NCBI GenBank assembly: GCA_030827125.1
Contig: JAURFD010000001.1
Span: forward strand, 62,001-126,000
Length of the DNA: 64,000 nt
Direction: 5' to 3'
From: Candidatus Nanopelagicales bacterium
GTDB taxonomy: Bacteria; Actinomycetota; Actinomycetes; S36-B12
The position numbers and the translations under genes are program-made. The notes under the pieces were generated by a model. The model was not told where the DNA came from. It was given only the letters and a program-made list of their open reading frames with translations, and did not search any database. Position 1 is the first letter of the stretch, and every line of letters starts with the position of its first letter. Of the stretch, positions 1 through 8,310 are shown in pieces.

Positions 1-629
1 CCGGCATCCTGCGGGACCGCATGTTCGTCAACATGACCCCGGAGGAGTTCGACTCCGTGATCGCCGTGCACTTGCGCGGAACCTTCGCGGTGTCGCGGCA
101 CGCGGCCGACTACTGGCGTGCACGATCAAAGGCCGGGGAATCCAATGATGCGCGGATCATCAACACGTCGTCCCCGAGTGGCATCTTCGGCAATATCGGC
201 CAGGCCAACTACGGATCTGCCAAGGCCGCCATCGCCGCAATGACGGTGATCTTGGCCGATGAGCTCGCACGCATCGGGGTGACTGTCAATGCGATCGCGC
301 CGGTCGCGCTCACGCGGATGACCGAGGGACTGCCGATGTTCGCTGAACTCGCGAAGTTGGAGCCCGATGCCAGCGGCTATCACCCCCTGGATCCGGCGAA
401 CATCTCGCCGCTGGTGGTGTGGCTCGGCTCCGCTGAGTCGGCCGGTGTCACCGGTCGGGTCTTCACCATCACCGGCAACGAGATCGGGGTGGCTGAGCCG
501 TGGGTTAAGGGACCGACAGCGGCCAAGGAGTCGGGCGGCTGGGCGCCCGCCGAACTCGGTGCTGTGATTCCCGAACTCGTCGGCGACGCACGTGGCTCCA
601 GCGACATGTTCGGCAATCCTCGGACCTAG
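1..629 (+). CDS. SDR family oxidoreductase, 5' end missing
   Basis: This is the C-terminal part of a short-chain dehydrogenase/reductase, open at the window edge. The reading frame is already running upstream of the first ATG at base 21, and the residues before it (GILRDR) fit the usual NNAGxLRD stretch, so the true start lies outside. The catalytic Ser/Tyr/Lys region is visible as INTSS and YGSAKAA, followed by VNAIAP. The tail is longer than in FabG and resembles the SDR domain of multifunctional 3-hydroxyacyl-CoA dehydrogenases of the 17-beta-HSD4 type. A role in acyl-CoA or steroid-like metabolism is an inference; the substrate is unknown. Confidence 0.85.
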   Translation, partial: GILRDRMFVNMTPEEFDSVIAVHLRGTFAVSRHAADYWRARSKAGESNDARIINTSSPSGIFGNIGQANYGSAKAAIAAMTVILADELARIGVTVNAIAPVALTRMTEGLPMFAELAKLEPDASGYHPLDPANISPLVVWLGSAESAGVTGRVFTITGNEIGVAEPWVKGPTAAKESGGWAPAELGAVIPELVGDARGSSDMFGNPRT

Positions 630-652
630 CGCTCACCCGGAGGCCGTCTGAG

Positions 653-1195
653 TTACAGCTGGACGCGTTCGGCCCGAGTGAGGATGCGATCGACGTAGGC
701 CTGCGTCTCCGGGAACGGCGGCACACCCTCGTACTTGACCACCTGGTTGAAGCCGGCGTTGTACGCCGCGAGGATGTTCTTCAGCGAATTGCCGGGTACG
801 TCGGCCACCAGGGCGGCGTTCACGCAGTTGAGTTCAGCAGCGGAGTGGATCGCGTCCACCGGATTCCACACGTCGATATCGCCATCGCCATCGCCGTCGA
901 CGGCGTACTGCTCCCACACGGCCGGCATGAATTGAGCAATACCCTGGGCGCCGGCGGGACTGACGGCGTACGGATCCCAACTGCTCTCCGACGCGATCTG
1001 CGCGGCGAGAACCTGGGGCGGAACCACGGGGCACCGCTCGGCCGCGGCCACGATCACGGGTCGGTACTGCTCGGGGACGACAATCGCTTGGCGATCGCGG
1101 AGCCAGTCGACTCCGCCGAGGGCGACAAAGGCCCCCGCGAGGGTCACCCCCGCGAGGACGAGGACCGCGGCGACCACGGCCAGGACCTTCCCCAT
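653..1195 (-). CDS. membrane-anchored lytic transglycosylase (SLT domain)
   Basis: The 180-residue protein starts with a hydrophobic signal or anchor segment (about residues 4-27). It continues into an SLT/lysozyme-like domain with the catalytic glutamate in QIASESSW (Glu70), then GAQGIAQFMP and the AAYNAG motif. It should act outside the membrane, cleaving peptidoglycan glycan strands. A DGDGDGDID stretch (about residues 100-108) looks like a short acidic, possibly calcium-binding loop. The ATG is preceded by TACCGT at a distance of six bases and has no ribosome binding site, so the transcript is probably leaderless. It is divergent from the GTPase gene at 1293. Confidence 0.85.
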   Translation of the reverse strand: MGKVLAVVAAVLVLAGVTLAGAFVALGGVDWLRDRQAIVVPEQYRPVIVAAAERCPVVPPQVLAAQIASESSWDPYAVSPAGAQGIAQFMPAVWEQYAVDGDGDGDIDVWNPVDAIHSAAELNCVNAALVADVPGNSLKNILAAYNAGFNQVVKYEGVPPFPETQAYVDRILTRAERVQL

Positions 1196-1201
1196 CAGAC
1201 C

Positions 1202-1207
1202 ACGGTA
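1202..1207 (-). promoter_or_regulatory. -10 element TACCGT, leaderless start of the transglycosylase
   Basis: On the minus strand TACCGT is followed by exactly six bases and then the ATG at 1195. There is no Shine-Dalgarno sequence. The same arrangement recurs at other genes in the window. Confidence 0.6.
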
Positions 1208-1280
1208 ACCCGGCAGATCCTCGGATCCTTCCCCCTGAGGCCTCTTGCCCCACGAGCCGACGTCGCGGCGGTCCGGGCTC

Positions 1281-1286
1281 TACCGT
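1281..1286 (+). promoter_or_regulatory. -10 element TACCGT, leaderless start of the GTPase gene
   Basis: TACCGT, six bases, then ATG at 1293. The hexamer and spacing are identical to those of the divergent transglycosylase gene. No ribosome binding site is present. Confidence 0.6.
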
Positions 1287-1292
1287 GGACCC

Positions 1293-2432
1293 ATGGGTGA
1301 TGAGGTGGCCGGCCGCGATATCGACCGCACGGAGGTGGAGCGCCTCTTCGGAGCCCGCCTTGGGGAGGCGTTCGACGCGCTGGGGTGCTTCAACCTCGCG
1401 GTCTTCGGCAAGACGGGGGTGGGCAAGTCCACGCTGGTTAACGCGATCTTTGGCGCCCAGGTCGCCCAGACCGGCGTCGGTCGCCCCGTTACCCGGGGCC
1501 TGGTCTACTACCGTCACCCCGGCGGCCTGCTAGGCCTGTACGACTCCGAGGGCTTTGAGACCGGTCACTCGGGGGACGAGATCCTCGCGGCTTTGCGCGA
1601 ACGGGTCGAGGGCACCCGTGGACTGCCGGTCGATCAGCGGATTCACGCCGCCTGGTACCTCGTGCGGTGGTCCGATCGCCGGTTCGAGGATCGGCAGGCG
1701 GACTTCGTCCGTGCCCTGTCCGACCTAGGTCTGCCGGTCGTTCTTGTGGTGACGCAGGTACCCACGCGCGACGGCGTTCCGCACCCGGAGGCCCTGGAGT
1801 TGGCGGCGTACATCGAGAGCCTCGGGCTGCCGCTGCGCCCCGGGGGCAAGGTCGTGCTCACCAACGCTCTCGACGATCCCTTCACCGGCGCGCCCGTCTT
1901 CGGGCTGCAGGAGTTGCTCGATGCGACGTACCTGGTCGTCCCCGAGGTGGCGACGGCGGCGCTGACGGCCGCTCAGATCCTCGACTGGGAGCGTAAAAGA
2001 CAGGCGGCGAAGAAGATCATCAATCAGTCGGTGGCGGTCGCGGCTGGCGTCGGTGCCACTCCCATCCCCTTCTCAGATGCGGCCATCCTGGTTCCGGCGC
2101 AGGTGACGATGATCGCCCGGCTCACGGCCGCCTACGGTCTGCCGGCGGATCGGTCACGCGCCCTCGCCGCGGCAGGTGCCCTCGTCCTCACCGGCGGCGC
2201 AACGATGGCAGGCCGCTACCTGGTGACGAGCCTGCTGAAGTTCATCCCCGGGGGTCAGGTGGCAACGTCGGCAATCTCGGCGACGGTCGCCGGATCGCTC
2301 ACTCGGGGGGTGGGCATGGCGTGGGCGCGGGTGTGCGAGCACGCCCTCGCGCTCCCCGATGCCGAGCGGGACCGGTTCCTCGCGGGGAATGCCCCGCTGG
2401 AGCTGTTCCGGGCCTACCTCAAGGGCCGCTAA
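1293..2432 (+). CDS. GTPase with C-terminal DUF697-like membrane region
   Basis: A 379-residue P-loop GTPase of the TRAFAC (Era/Der-like) type. The G1 motif GKTGVGKS is at residues 39-46 and a G3-like DSEGF at 84-88. The usual NKxD G4 motif is not clear; VVTQVP stands where it is expected. From about residue 235 the protein turns into hydrophobic, Ala/Gly-rich segments resembling DUF697 (YcjF-type) tails, so membrane association is likely. An upstream in-frame ATG at 1245 exists. The ATG at 1293 is preferred because TACCGT stands six bases before it and the protein then begins just ahead of the G domain. The cellular role is unknown. Confidence 0.8.
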   Translation: MGDEVAGRDIDRTEVERLFGARLGEAFDALGCFNLAVFGKTGVGKSTLVNAIFGAQVAQTGVGRPVTRGLVYYRHPGGLLGLYDSEGFETGHSGDEILAALRERVEGTRGLPVDQRIHAAWYLVRWSDRRFEDRQADFVRALSDLGLPVVLVVTQVPTRDGVPHPEALELAAYIESLGLPLRPGGKVVLTNALDDPFTGAPVFGLQELLDATYLVVPEVATAALTAAQILDWERKRQAAKKIINQSVAVAAGVGATPIPFSDAAILVPAQVTMIARLTAAYGLPADRSRALAAAGALVLTGGATMAGRYLVTSLLKFIPGGQVATSAISATVAGSLTRGVGMAWARVCEHALALPDAERDRFLAGNAPLELFRAYLKGR

Positions 2433-2437
2433 ACCCG

Positions 2438-2502
2438 CCCGGTTCCGACCGTCATGGTGGGTTTCGCGCACGGGAAACCCACCACAACGGTCGGAAACCG
2501 GG
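2438..2502. terminator. long imperfect inverted repeat after the GTPase gene
   Basis: Two arms of about 28 bases (2438-2465 and 2474-2502) pair almost fully, with one bulge and two mismatches, around a loop of about eight bases. No T tract follows on the plus strand. It may terminate or protect the GTPase mRNA, or be a copy of a dispersed palindrome. A second long hairpin with a similar GTTTTC/GAAAAC tip lies at 56800-56856. Confidence 0.5.
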
Positions 2503-2555
2503 AGGGGTTGGGCGGACCTTGCTACGGTCGGGGCTGGTCACGAAGGGAGTCCGCC

Positions 2556-3341
2556 ATGCGCAAGGTCTTCGTCCTCGCCGCTGCCGCGGCCGGAGCGGTC
2601 GCAGGAGTAGCCGCCTGGAAGAAGTATCGAGACACCAGTCCGGTTGCGGAGCGGGCCGACGCCTGGGCCGGTGCCGTGTCGTCGTACGCCGACCGTGCCT
2701 CGGCCGGTGTCGCGGGTGCCGCGGGGCTGGCCGCGGGAGTCGCCGATACCGCTGCCCGGACCGTGTCCGACGCCGCGCACGCCGCCCGCTTGCCCGGCTC
2801 CGTCGCCGACTCGGTGTCTGCCGGCGCGGCTCAGGCCGGTGCCGCGGCCTCTACGGCGGCGGACACCACGAGCCTCGTGGCCGGTACCGCCGCTCATGCG
2901 GCCGCCAGCGCTGCGTCGGAGACCGCCGAGACGGTGAAGGGAGCCGCCGCCGCGGCCGCTGCGGATCTCGCCGCGAGTGAAGCGGCGGAGTCAAGTGCAC
3001 AGGAGCAGGTCGAGCCACCCGCCGGAACGGAGGGCGCTGAAGCTCCCGAGGTGGACGCCCCTAAGGCCGCGCCCAAGGCAAACGCGCCCAAGGCAAACGC
3101 GCCCAAGGCCGCACCCAAGCCGCATCCCACCCCGACATCGGTCGGCAACCCGGGGGCGAAGAAGGCGGGCAAGAAGGCGGCGAAAAAACCTGCGGCCAAG
3201 AAGGCGGCCGCCCCGAAGCCAAAACCACCGGCCGAGTCCGCCTCCGGTGCGGCGGCGACCTCGCCCAAGCGCAGCCGCAACCGCACCAAGGGTGGGGTCC
3301 CGGTCGACCGGGAGGCGTCGGAGGGCGCCCCCGACGCCTAG
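2556..3341 (+). CDS. Ala-rich protein with Lys/Pro-rich histone H1-like tail
   Basis: A 261-residue low-complexity protein. It opens with a short hydrophobic N-terminus (residues about 4-20, then WKKY), which may be a membrane anchor or signal. An Ala-dominated helical region with regular Ser/Thr/Asp follows (about 30-160). The tail (about 175-261) is rich in PKA, KKA and KKAAKK motifs like histone H1 or the tails of actinobacterial HU. The start at 2556 is chosen for GAAGGGA upstream; an ATG at 2454 lies inside the hairpin. Nucleoid binding or cell-envelope tethering are both possible, and the function is not known. Confidence 0.6.
   Translation: MRKVFVLAAAAAGAVAGVAAWKKYRDTSPVAERADAWAGAVSSYADRASAGVAGAAGLAAGVADTAARTVSDAAHAARLPGSVADSVSAGAAQAGAAASTAADTTSLVAGTAAHAAASAASETAETVKGAAAAAAADLAASEAAESSAQEQVEPPAGTEGAEAPEVDAPKAAPKANAPKANAPKAAPKPHPTPTSVGNPGAKKAGKKAAKKPAAKKAAAPKPKPPAESASGAAATSPKRSRNRTKGGVPVDREASEGAPDA
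3069..3113 (+). repeat. 15-bp tandem repeat encoding APKAN/APKAA
   Basis: GCGCCCAAGGCAAAC occurs twice back to back (3069-3083, 3084-3098), followed by a diverged third copy (3099-3113). The repeat keeps frame and lengthens the Lys/Pro-rich tail of the surrounding gene, so it may vary in copy number between strains. Confidence 0.75.
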
Positions 3342-3453
3342 CTCGCCCATCGCCGCGCCGCACGCGGACCCCGAGCGCTCCGAAATTACCCTCGCGGGAA
3401 CATCGGGGCACCCTGATGCGTTGCGAAGGTCAGCACCTATGAGGAGGACACCC

Positions 3454-4386
3454 ATGCGCGAACCCGCTGACCTGATCACCTGGCACAGCGAGCCGACCCC
3501 GGTCGAGGGGCGCTCGGTGCTCGTGCACGCCTTCACCGGATTCCTCGACGCCGGCGGGGCCACGGCGACCGCCGCCCGCCTCCTGCAGTCCCGCGACCAC
3601 CGGCTCCTCGCGACCTTCGACGTCGATGAAGTGCTGGATTACCGCGCCCGACGTCCGGTGCTCACCTTCGTCACCGACCACTTCGCCGCCGTCGACATGC
3701 CGCAGATCGCCCTGCATGAGGTGCTAGACGACGAGGGAACGCCGTTCCTCCTCCTCACCGGTCCCGAACCGGACTATCAGTGGCAGCGCTTCGCGGCCGC
3801 GATCGTCGAACTCACCCGACGGACCGGTACGACGCTCACCGTGGGTCTGTCGGCGATTCCGTGGCCCGCGCCGCACACCCGGCCGCTGGGCATCACCATC
3901 CACGGCAATGTCCCGTCCTTGGTCCAGGCGCCCCACACCGCGGGCAATATCCAGGTCCCCGGTCACATCGGAGGACTCCTCGAACTGTCCTTGAGTGAGG
4001 CCGGTGAAAAAGCGATCGGGATCGCCACCCACGTGCCCCACTACCTGGGCCAGTTCGACTACCCCGCTGCCGCCATCGCGATGGTGGAGGCGTTGGCGCA
4101 GGCCACCGGTCTCGTGCTCCCGGTCGACGAGTTGCGCGCCCCGGCCTCGCGCGCCGAGGGTGAGATCGCGCAGCAACTGCAGAACAATGAGGAGTTCGTC
4201 ACCATCGTTCGTGCCCTCGAGCAGCAGTACGACCAGATGGCCGCGCTGCGCACCGGCACTGCATCGGCGGGCTCCTCGGAGTTGGCCCCGGAGGGCCGAG
4301 TGGCCTCGGGGGATGAGATCGCGGCGCAGGTGGAGCAGTTCCTCGCCGATATGCACGGCCGCGAGTCCGGCGACGACCTCGACTGA
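3454..4386 (+). CDS. PAC2 family protein
   Basis: A 310-residue protein of the PAC2 (proteasome assembly chaperone 2-like) family common in actinobacteria. Typical features are the N-terminal VHAFTGFLDAGGA stretch, the DYRARRP segment and the later GIATHVPHYL segment. The C-terminal part is helical with an acidic end. GAGGAGGA upstream of 3454 selects this ATG over the one at 3439. In bacteria the family's function is not established. A link to proteasome or ATP-grasp partners is only known by analogy, and none of those genes is nearby here. Confidence 0.85.
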   Translation: MREPADLITWHSEPTPVEGRSVLVHAFTGFLDAGGATATAARLLQSRDHRLLATFDVDEVLDYRARRPVLTFVTDHFAAVDMPQIALHEVLDDEGTPFLLLTGPEPDYQWQRFAAAIVELTRRTGTTLTVGLSAIPWPAPHTRPLGITIHGNVPSLVQAPHTAGNIQVPGHIGGLLELSLSEAGEKAIGIATHVPHYLGQFDYPAAAIAMVEALAQATGLVLPVDELRAPASRAEGEIAQQLQNNEEFVTIVRALEQQYDQMAALRTGTASAGSSELAPEGRVASGDEIAAQVEQFLADMHGRESGDDLD

Positions 4387-4490
4387 CGGCATTGAGCCGG
4401 CAACGCCAGGGCTGACGAAAACGGTGCCACTCCTACACACCGCGACCGGTCTGTATGACAGGATTTCCCCAATTCCGTGGGAGGAAACCT

Positions 4491-5975
4491 GTGCGAAACC
4501 GTGTTCAGCTGATCGCCTACGCCGACCGACTCGGTGGTGATATTTCGGCGCTCACAAACATCGTGCGCGGTCCGCTCGCAGGCGCCTACGGCGGCGTTCA
4601 CCTCCTGCCGTTCTTCACCCCATTCGACGGCGCCGACGCGGGGTTTGACCCGGTCGATCACACCGAGGTCGACCCCCGACTCGGCGGTTGGGGGGACCTC
4701 GCCGCGCTGGCAGCCGACCACGAGGTTGTCGTCGATGTGATCGTCAATCACGTCTCGGCAGACTCCGCTGCCTTCATCGATGTGCTTGCCCACGGTGACG
4801 CGTCGACCTACGCCCCGATGTTCCTCACGATGTCGAGCGTCTTCCCTGACGGCGCCACCGAGGCTGACCTGGCGAAGATCTACCGGCCACGGCCCGGCCT
4901 CCCCTTCACGCCGTACACCCTCGGCGGTGAGCGGCGACTGGTGTGGACGACGTTCACTCCGCAGCAGGTCGACATCGACGTTCGGTCAGAGCAGGGGCGG
5001 GCCTATCTCATCTCGATCCTCGACCGCCTGCGCGATGTGGGCGTCTCGCTCGTGCGCATGGATGCGGTCGGTTACGCCATCAAGACCGCGGGGACCTCCT
5101 GCTTCATGACTCCGGACACCTTTGACTTCATCGACGAGTTCACCGCGTTGGCGCATGCGCGAGGCCTCGACATCCTGGTGGAAATCCACTCCTACTACCG
5201 CGACCAGATCGATATCGCGGCGCGGGTGGACTGGGTCTACGACTTCGCCCTTCCGCCGCTCGTCTTGTACGCCGCCTACACCGGTGACCACGCGCCGCTC
5301 CACCGTTGGTGCGACATGCGCCCGGCCAATGCCATCACGGTTCTCGACACTCACGACGGGATCGGCATCGTTGATGTCGGACCGGATCAGAAGGTATCGG
5401 GGCGCCCCGGATTGTTGACGCCCGAGCAGTTGGATGTCGTGGTCGAAGGAATCCATGAGAGCACGGCGGGGGAGAGCCGGAAGTCCACCGGGCAGGCCGC
5501 TTCTAATCTGGACGTCTACCAGGTCAACTCGACGTTCTATTCGGCTCTCGGCGCCGATGATCGACGCTATCTCGCGGCCCGTGCCGTGCAGTTCATGCTT
5601 CCGGGCATCCCGCAGGTGTATTACGTCGGCGCGCTCGCTGGCGCCAACGACATGGACTTTCTGGCCCGCTCTGGGGTTGGACGCGACATCAACCGGCACG
5701 CCTACTCCGACGACGACCTCGCCGCGGATCTTGAACGCCCGGTCGTGCAATCGCTGCTGGCCCTCGCTCGGTGGCGCAACGAACTGCCCGTCTTTGAGGG
5801 TGAGGCGATCGTGGAGGGGAAGGACGAGGGAATCCGAATCACACGCCGACAAGGCGAGGTGTGGGCGGCCCTGGTCACCGATCTGTCGCAAGGAGAGGTG
5901 CACCTGAGTTGGTCGGGGCCCGACGGCGAAGGCGAGACGACCGATCTGCTGACGTCGCCACCGCGCGTGGGCTGA
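4491..5975 (+). CDS. sucrose phosphorylase (GH13)
   Basis: A 494-residue GH13 enzyme that splits sucrose with phosphate into glucose-1-phosphate and fructose in the cytoplasm. The start NRVQLIAYADRLGGD matches the family opening. The nucleophile Asp is in VRMDAVGYA, the acid/base Glu in ILVEIHSYY and the third Asp in LDTHDG. The phosphorylase signatures VYQVNSTFYSALG, PQVYYVGALAG and VGRDINRH are all present. The GTG at 4491 with GGGAGGA just upstream is preferred to an ATG at 4455. It is followed 21 bases later by a GH1 gene on the same strand, so intracellular breakdown of imported sucrose or glucosides is likely. A related phosphorylase specificity cannot be excluded. Confidence 0.9.
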   Translation: MRNRVQLIAYADRLGGDISALTNIVRGPLAGAYGGVHLLPFFTPFDGADAGFDPVDHTEVDPRLGGWGDLAALAADHEVVVDVIVNHVSADSAAFIDVLAHGDASTYAPMFLTMSSVFPDGATEADLAKIYRPRPGLPFTPYTLGGERRLVWTTFTPQQVDIDVRSEQGRAYLISILDRLRDVGVSLVRMDAVGYAIKTAGTSCFMTPDTFDFIDEFTALAHARGLDILVEIHSYYRDQIDIAARVDWVYDFALPPLVLYAAYTGDHAPLHRWCDMRPANAITVLDTHDGIGIVDVGPDQKVSGRPGLLTPEQLDVVVEGIHESTAGESRKSTGQAASNLDVYQVNSTFYSALGADDRRYLAARAVQFMLPGIPQVYYVGALAGANDMDFLARSGVGRDINRHAYSDDDLAADLERPVVQSLLALARWRNELPVFEGEAIVEGKDEGIRITRRQGEVWAALVTDLSQGEVHLSWSGPDGEGETTDLLTSPPRVG

Positions 5976-5996
5976 CCTCCTGCCACGATGGTGGCC

Positions 5997-7361
5997 ATGA
6001 GTGACGCCGTGAAACCAGAGCCCGCCCTCCCGGCCGATATGACGTTCGGCACCGCAACCGCGTCGTGGCAGGTGGAAGGAGATGTGGCGGGACGTGGCCA
6101 CTGCATCTGGGATGACTTCGCGGCGACCCCCGGTGCCATCGTGGACGGCACTACGGGGGAGCCAGCGTGCGATCACCTCACGCGATTCGACGAGGATCTC
6201 GATCTGCTGACCTGGCTTGGCGTCGATGCCTACCGCATGTCCATCAGTTGGCCGCGGGTGCAGCCCACCGGCATGGGACCGGTGAGCGAAGCAGGGCTCG
6301 CGACGTACGACCGCATGATCGATGGTCTGCTCGAACGGGGGATCGATCCGGTGGTGACGCTCTATCACTGGGATCTGCCCTCGGAGTTGCCCGGCTGGAC
6401 CTCGCGGGAGACCGCCGAGCGTTTTGCCGACTACGCCGAGGCAGTCGGTGCGCGGCTCGGCGATCGAGTGAGTCACTGGGCCACCTTGAATGAGCCCTGG
6501 GTGTCCGCCTACCTCGGCTACGCCGCCGGTGTGCATGCCCCTGGACGCCGTGCGCCCGCCGAGGCATTGTCGGCCGCCTACCACCTCATGCTCGGTCACG
6601 GCCTCGCGCTCGAACGACTGCGGGCACAGGGGTTGATCAACCTGGGGATTGTGCTCAACCTCATCCCGGTCTACGCCGACGATCCCGGCGCGCAGGCTGC
6701 GGCGACCCACATCGACGGCCTGCACAATCGGTTCTTCCTCGACCTACTTGCCGGTCGCGGTATCCCGGCCGACGTCGTGGCCGGGACGACCCAGTTCACC
6801 GACTGGTCGTTCGTTCAGGAGTCTGACCTGCCGATCATTGCGGCACCCATCGATTGGTTGGGCGAGAATTACTACACCGTCAATCGGGTCAGCAGTGTCG
6901 CGTCGGACGTAACGGCGGTCGGGCAGGATCTCGCGGCCTATCCGGGTAGCCCACCGGCGACCTTCGCACCGCGTGAGCCGGTGACAGCGATGGGTTGGGA
7001 GGTGTATCCCGAGGGGATCGTTGATGCGCTCCGGTTGGCTGCAACGGCGTTGCCCGGCGTGCCGCTGTGGATCGCGGAGAACGGCGCCGCGTACGCCGAC
7101 GTCGTCAGTCCCGACGGTATCCACGACATCGACCGCGTTGACTACTACCGGCAGCACGTGGCGCAGGTGCTGCGCGCTCGCGCCGAGGGCATCGACGTGC
7201 AGGGCTATCTCGCGTGGTCGCTGCTCGACAACATCGAGTGGGCCGAAGGGTTCACCAAGCGGTTCGGCATCGTGCGGGTCGAGCCGGGGACCTTGACGCG
7301 GACGCCGAAGGACAGTGCCCTGTGGTGGCGGGACCGATTGGCGACGCGCGTCAGCCCTTGA
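5997..7361 (+). CDS. GH1 beta-glucosidase
   Basis: A TIM-barrel glycoside hydrolase family 1 enzyme of about 454 residues. The acid/base Glu is in TLNEPW and the nucleophile Glu in LWIAENGAAY. The sugar-binding QVEG near the N-terminus and the WSLLDNIEWAEG region are intact, and there is no signal peptide, so it is cytoplasmic. An in-frame ATG at 5988 is the alternative start; neither has a good ribosome binding site. The stop overlaps the convergent permease gene by 11 bases. The family includes beta-glucosidases, beta-galactosidases and 6-phospho forms. No phosphotransferase genes are nearby, which favours unphosphorylated substrates. Confidence 0.9.
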   Translation: MSDAVKPEPALPADMTFGTATASWQVEGDVAGRGHCIWDDFAATPGAIVDGTTGEPACDHLTRFDEDLDLLTWLGVDAYRMSISWPRVQPTGMGPVSEAGLATYDRMIDGLLERGIDPVVTLYHWDLPSELPGWTSRETAERFADYAEAVGARLGDRVSHWATLNEPWVSAYLGYAAGVHAPGRRAPAEALSAAYHLMLGHGLALERLRAQGLINLGIVLNLIPVYADDPGAQAAATHIDGLHNRFFLDLLAGRGIPADVVAGTTQFTDWSFVQESDLPIIAAPIDWLGENYYTVNRVSSVASDVTAVGQDLAAYPGSPPATFAPREPVTAMGWEVYPEGIVDALRLAATALPGVPLWIAENGAAYADVVSPDGIHDIDRVDYYRQHVAQVLRARAEGIDVQGYLAWSLLDNIEWAEGFTKRFGIVRVEPGTLTRTPKDSALWWRDRLATRVSP

Positions 7362-8310
7362 CCGAGCCGGCGAGCAGGCCGCGCACGAAGAACCGCTGCA
7401 GTGCGAAGAACACGATCAGCGGAACCACGATGGCGATGAACGCTCCCGCGGTGATGAGGTGGGTCTTGGCGCCGTAGCTGCCCACGATATTGGCGAGGTA
7501 CGCCGTGATGGGTGCCACATCGGGTGTGCCACCGGCGAAGGTCAGCGCCACGAGAAGGTCGTTCCACACCCAGAGGAACTGGAAGATCGCGAACGAGGCG
7601 ATCGCGGGCACCGAGAGTGGCAACACGATCTTGCGGAAGATCATGAAGTGGCTCGCGCCATCAACGACCGCGGCTTCCATGAGGTCTCGAGGCAACTGCG
7701 CCATGAAGTTGTGCAGCAGGAAGACGGCGAGCGGGAGCGCGAACATCGTGTGCGCCACCCACAGCGGGATGTAGGTGCCGCCGAGGTTGAGGTCGGGGAT
7801 GATCGGCACCGGCCCGATGCTCCAGCCCAGGTTGAACAACTGGAGCAGGGGCAGCAGGGCCATCTGCAGCGGCACGATCTGCAGGGCGAAGATCATGAAG
7901 AACAGCACGGTGGCTCCCTTGAAGGGGATCCAGGCGAGGGCGTAGGCGCACATGGTGGCGATGACGAGCGGGAAGATCGCGGCCGGGATCGCGATGGCAA
8001 AGGAGTTGAAGAAGTAGGGGAGGATGCCGCCGGACACGATCTCGCCACCGCCGAGCACCTCCGCGTAGTTCTGGAGAGTGAGCTCTGGATCGGTGAAGAC
8101 GGTCCACCAGCCAGAGTTGGTGGCCGGTCCCGAAGGCCGCAGCGAGGTGACCAGTAGCCCGAAGGTGGGGATCGTCCACAACACGGTGATGACGATGACC
8201 ACGGCAGAGGCCCAGGGGCTGCTCAGGGTGCGGCGCGCGGTGCCGCCAATGGTGACGTCGTCCTTGGGTGGTTGCGGAATCGGGATGATCTCATGTGCTT
8301 CGACGCTCAT
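7351..8310 (-). CDS. carbohydrate ABC transporter permease, MalG/AglG type
   Basis: A 319-residue inner-membrane permease with six predicted spans. The EAA loop reads EAAVVDGASHFMIFRKIVLPL, about 100 residues before the C-terminus, and contacts the ATPase in CUT1 importers. The start overlaps the stop of the upstream permease by four bases, so the two are translated together. With the second permease and the lipoprotein at 9410-10831 it forms a sugar importer. No ATPase gene is adjacent; in actinobacteria one shared MsiK-type ATPase often serves several such systems. Confidence 0.9.
   Translation of the reverse strand: MSVEAHEIIPIPQPPKDDVTIGGTARRTLSSPWASAVVIVITVLWTIPTFGLLVTSLRPSGPATNSGWWTVFTDPELTLQNYAEVLGGGEIVSGGILPYFFNSFAIAIPAAIFPLVIATMCAYALAWIPFKGATVLFFMIFALQIVPLQMALLPLLQLFNLGWSIGPVPIIPDLNLGGTYIPLWVAHTMFALPLAVFLLHNFMAQLPRDLMEAAVVDGASHFMIFRKIVLPLSVPAIASFAIFQFLWVWNDLLVALTFAGGTPDVAPITAYLANIVGSYGAKTHLITAGAFIAIVVPLIVFFALQRFFVRGLLAGSVKG

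Noticed and set aside
2454-2555. Upstream ATG at 2454 as the start of the Ala-rich protein
   Set aside because: It lies within the long hairpin, has no ribosome binding site and would add a Gly/Arg-rich stretch; 2556 has GAAGGGA upstream.
4986-6725. 579-codon minus-strand frame opposite sucrose phosphorylase and GH1
   Set aside because: It spans two recognised genes and their gap, is rich in Arg/Gly/His and shows no motif.
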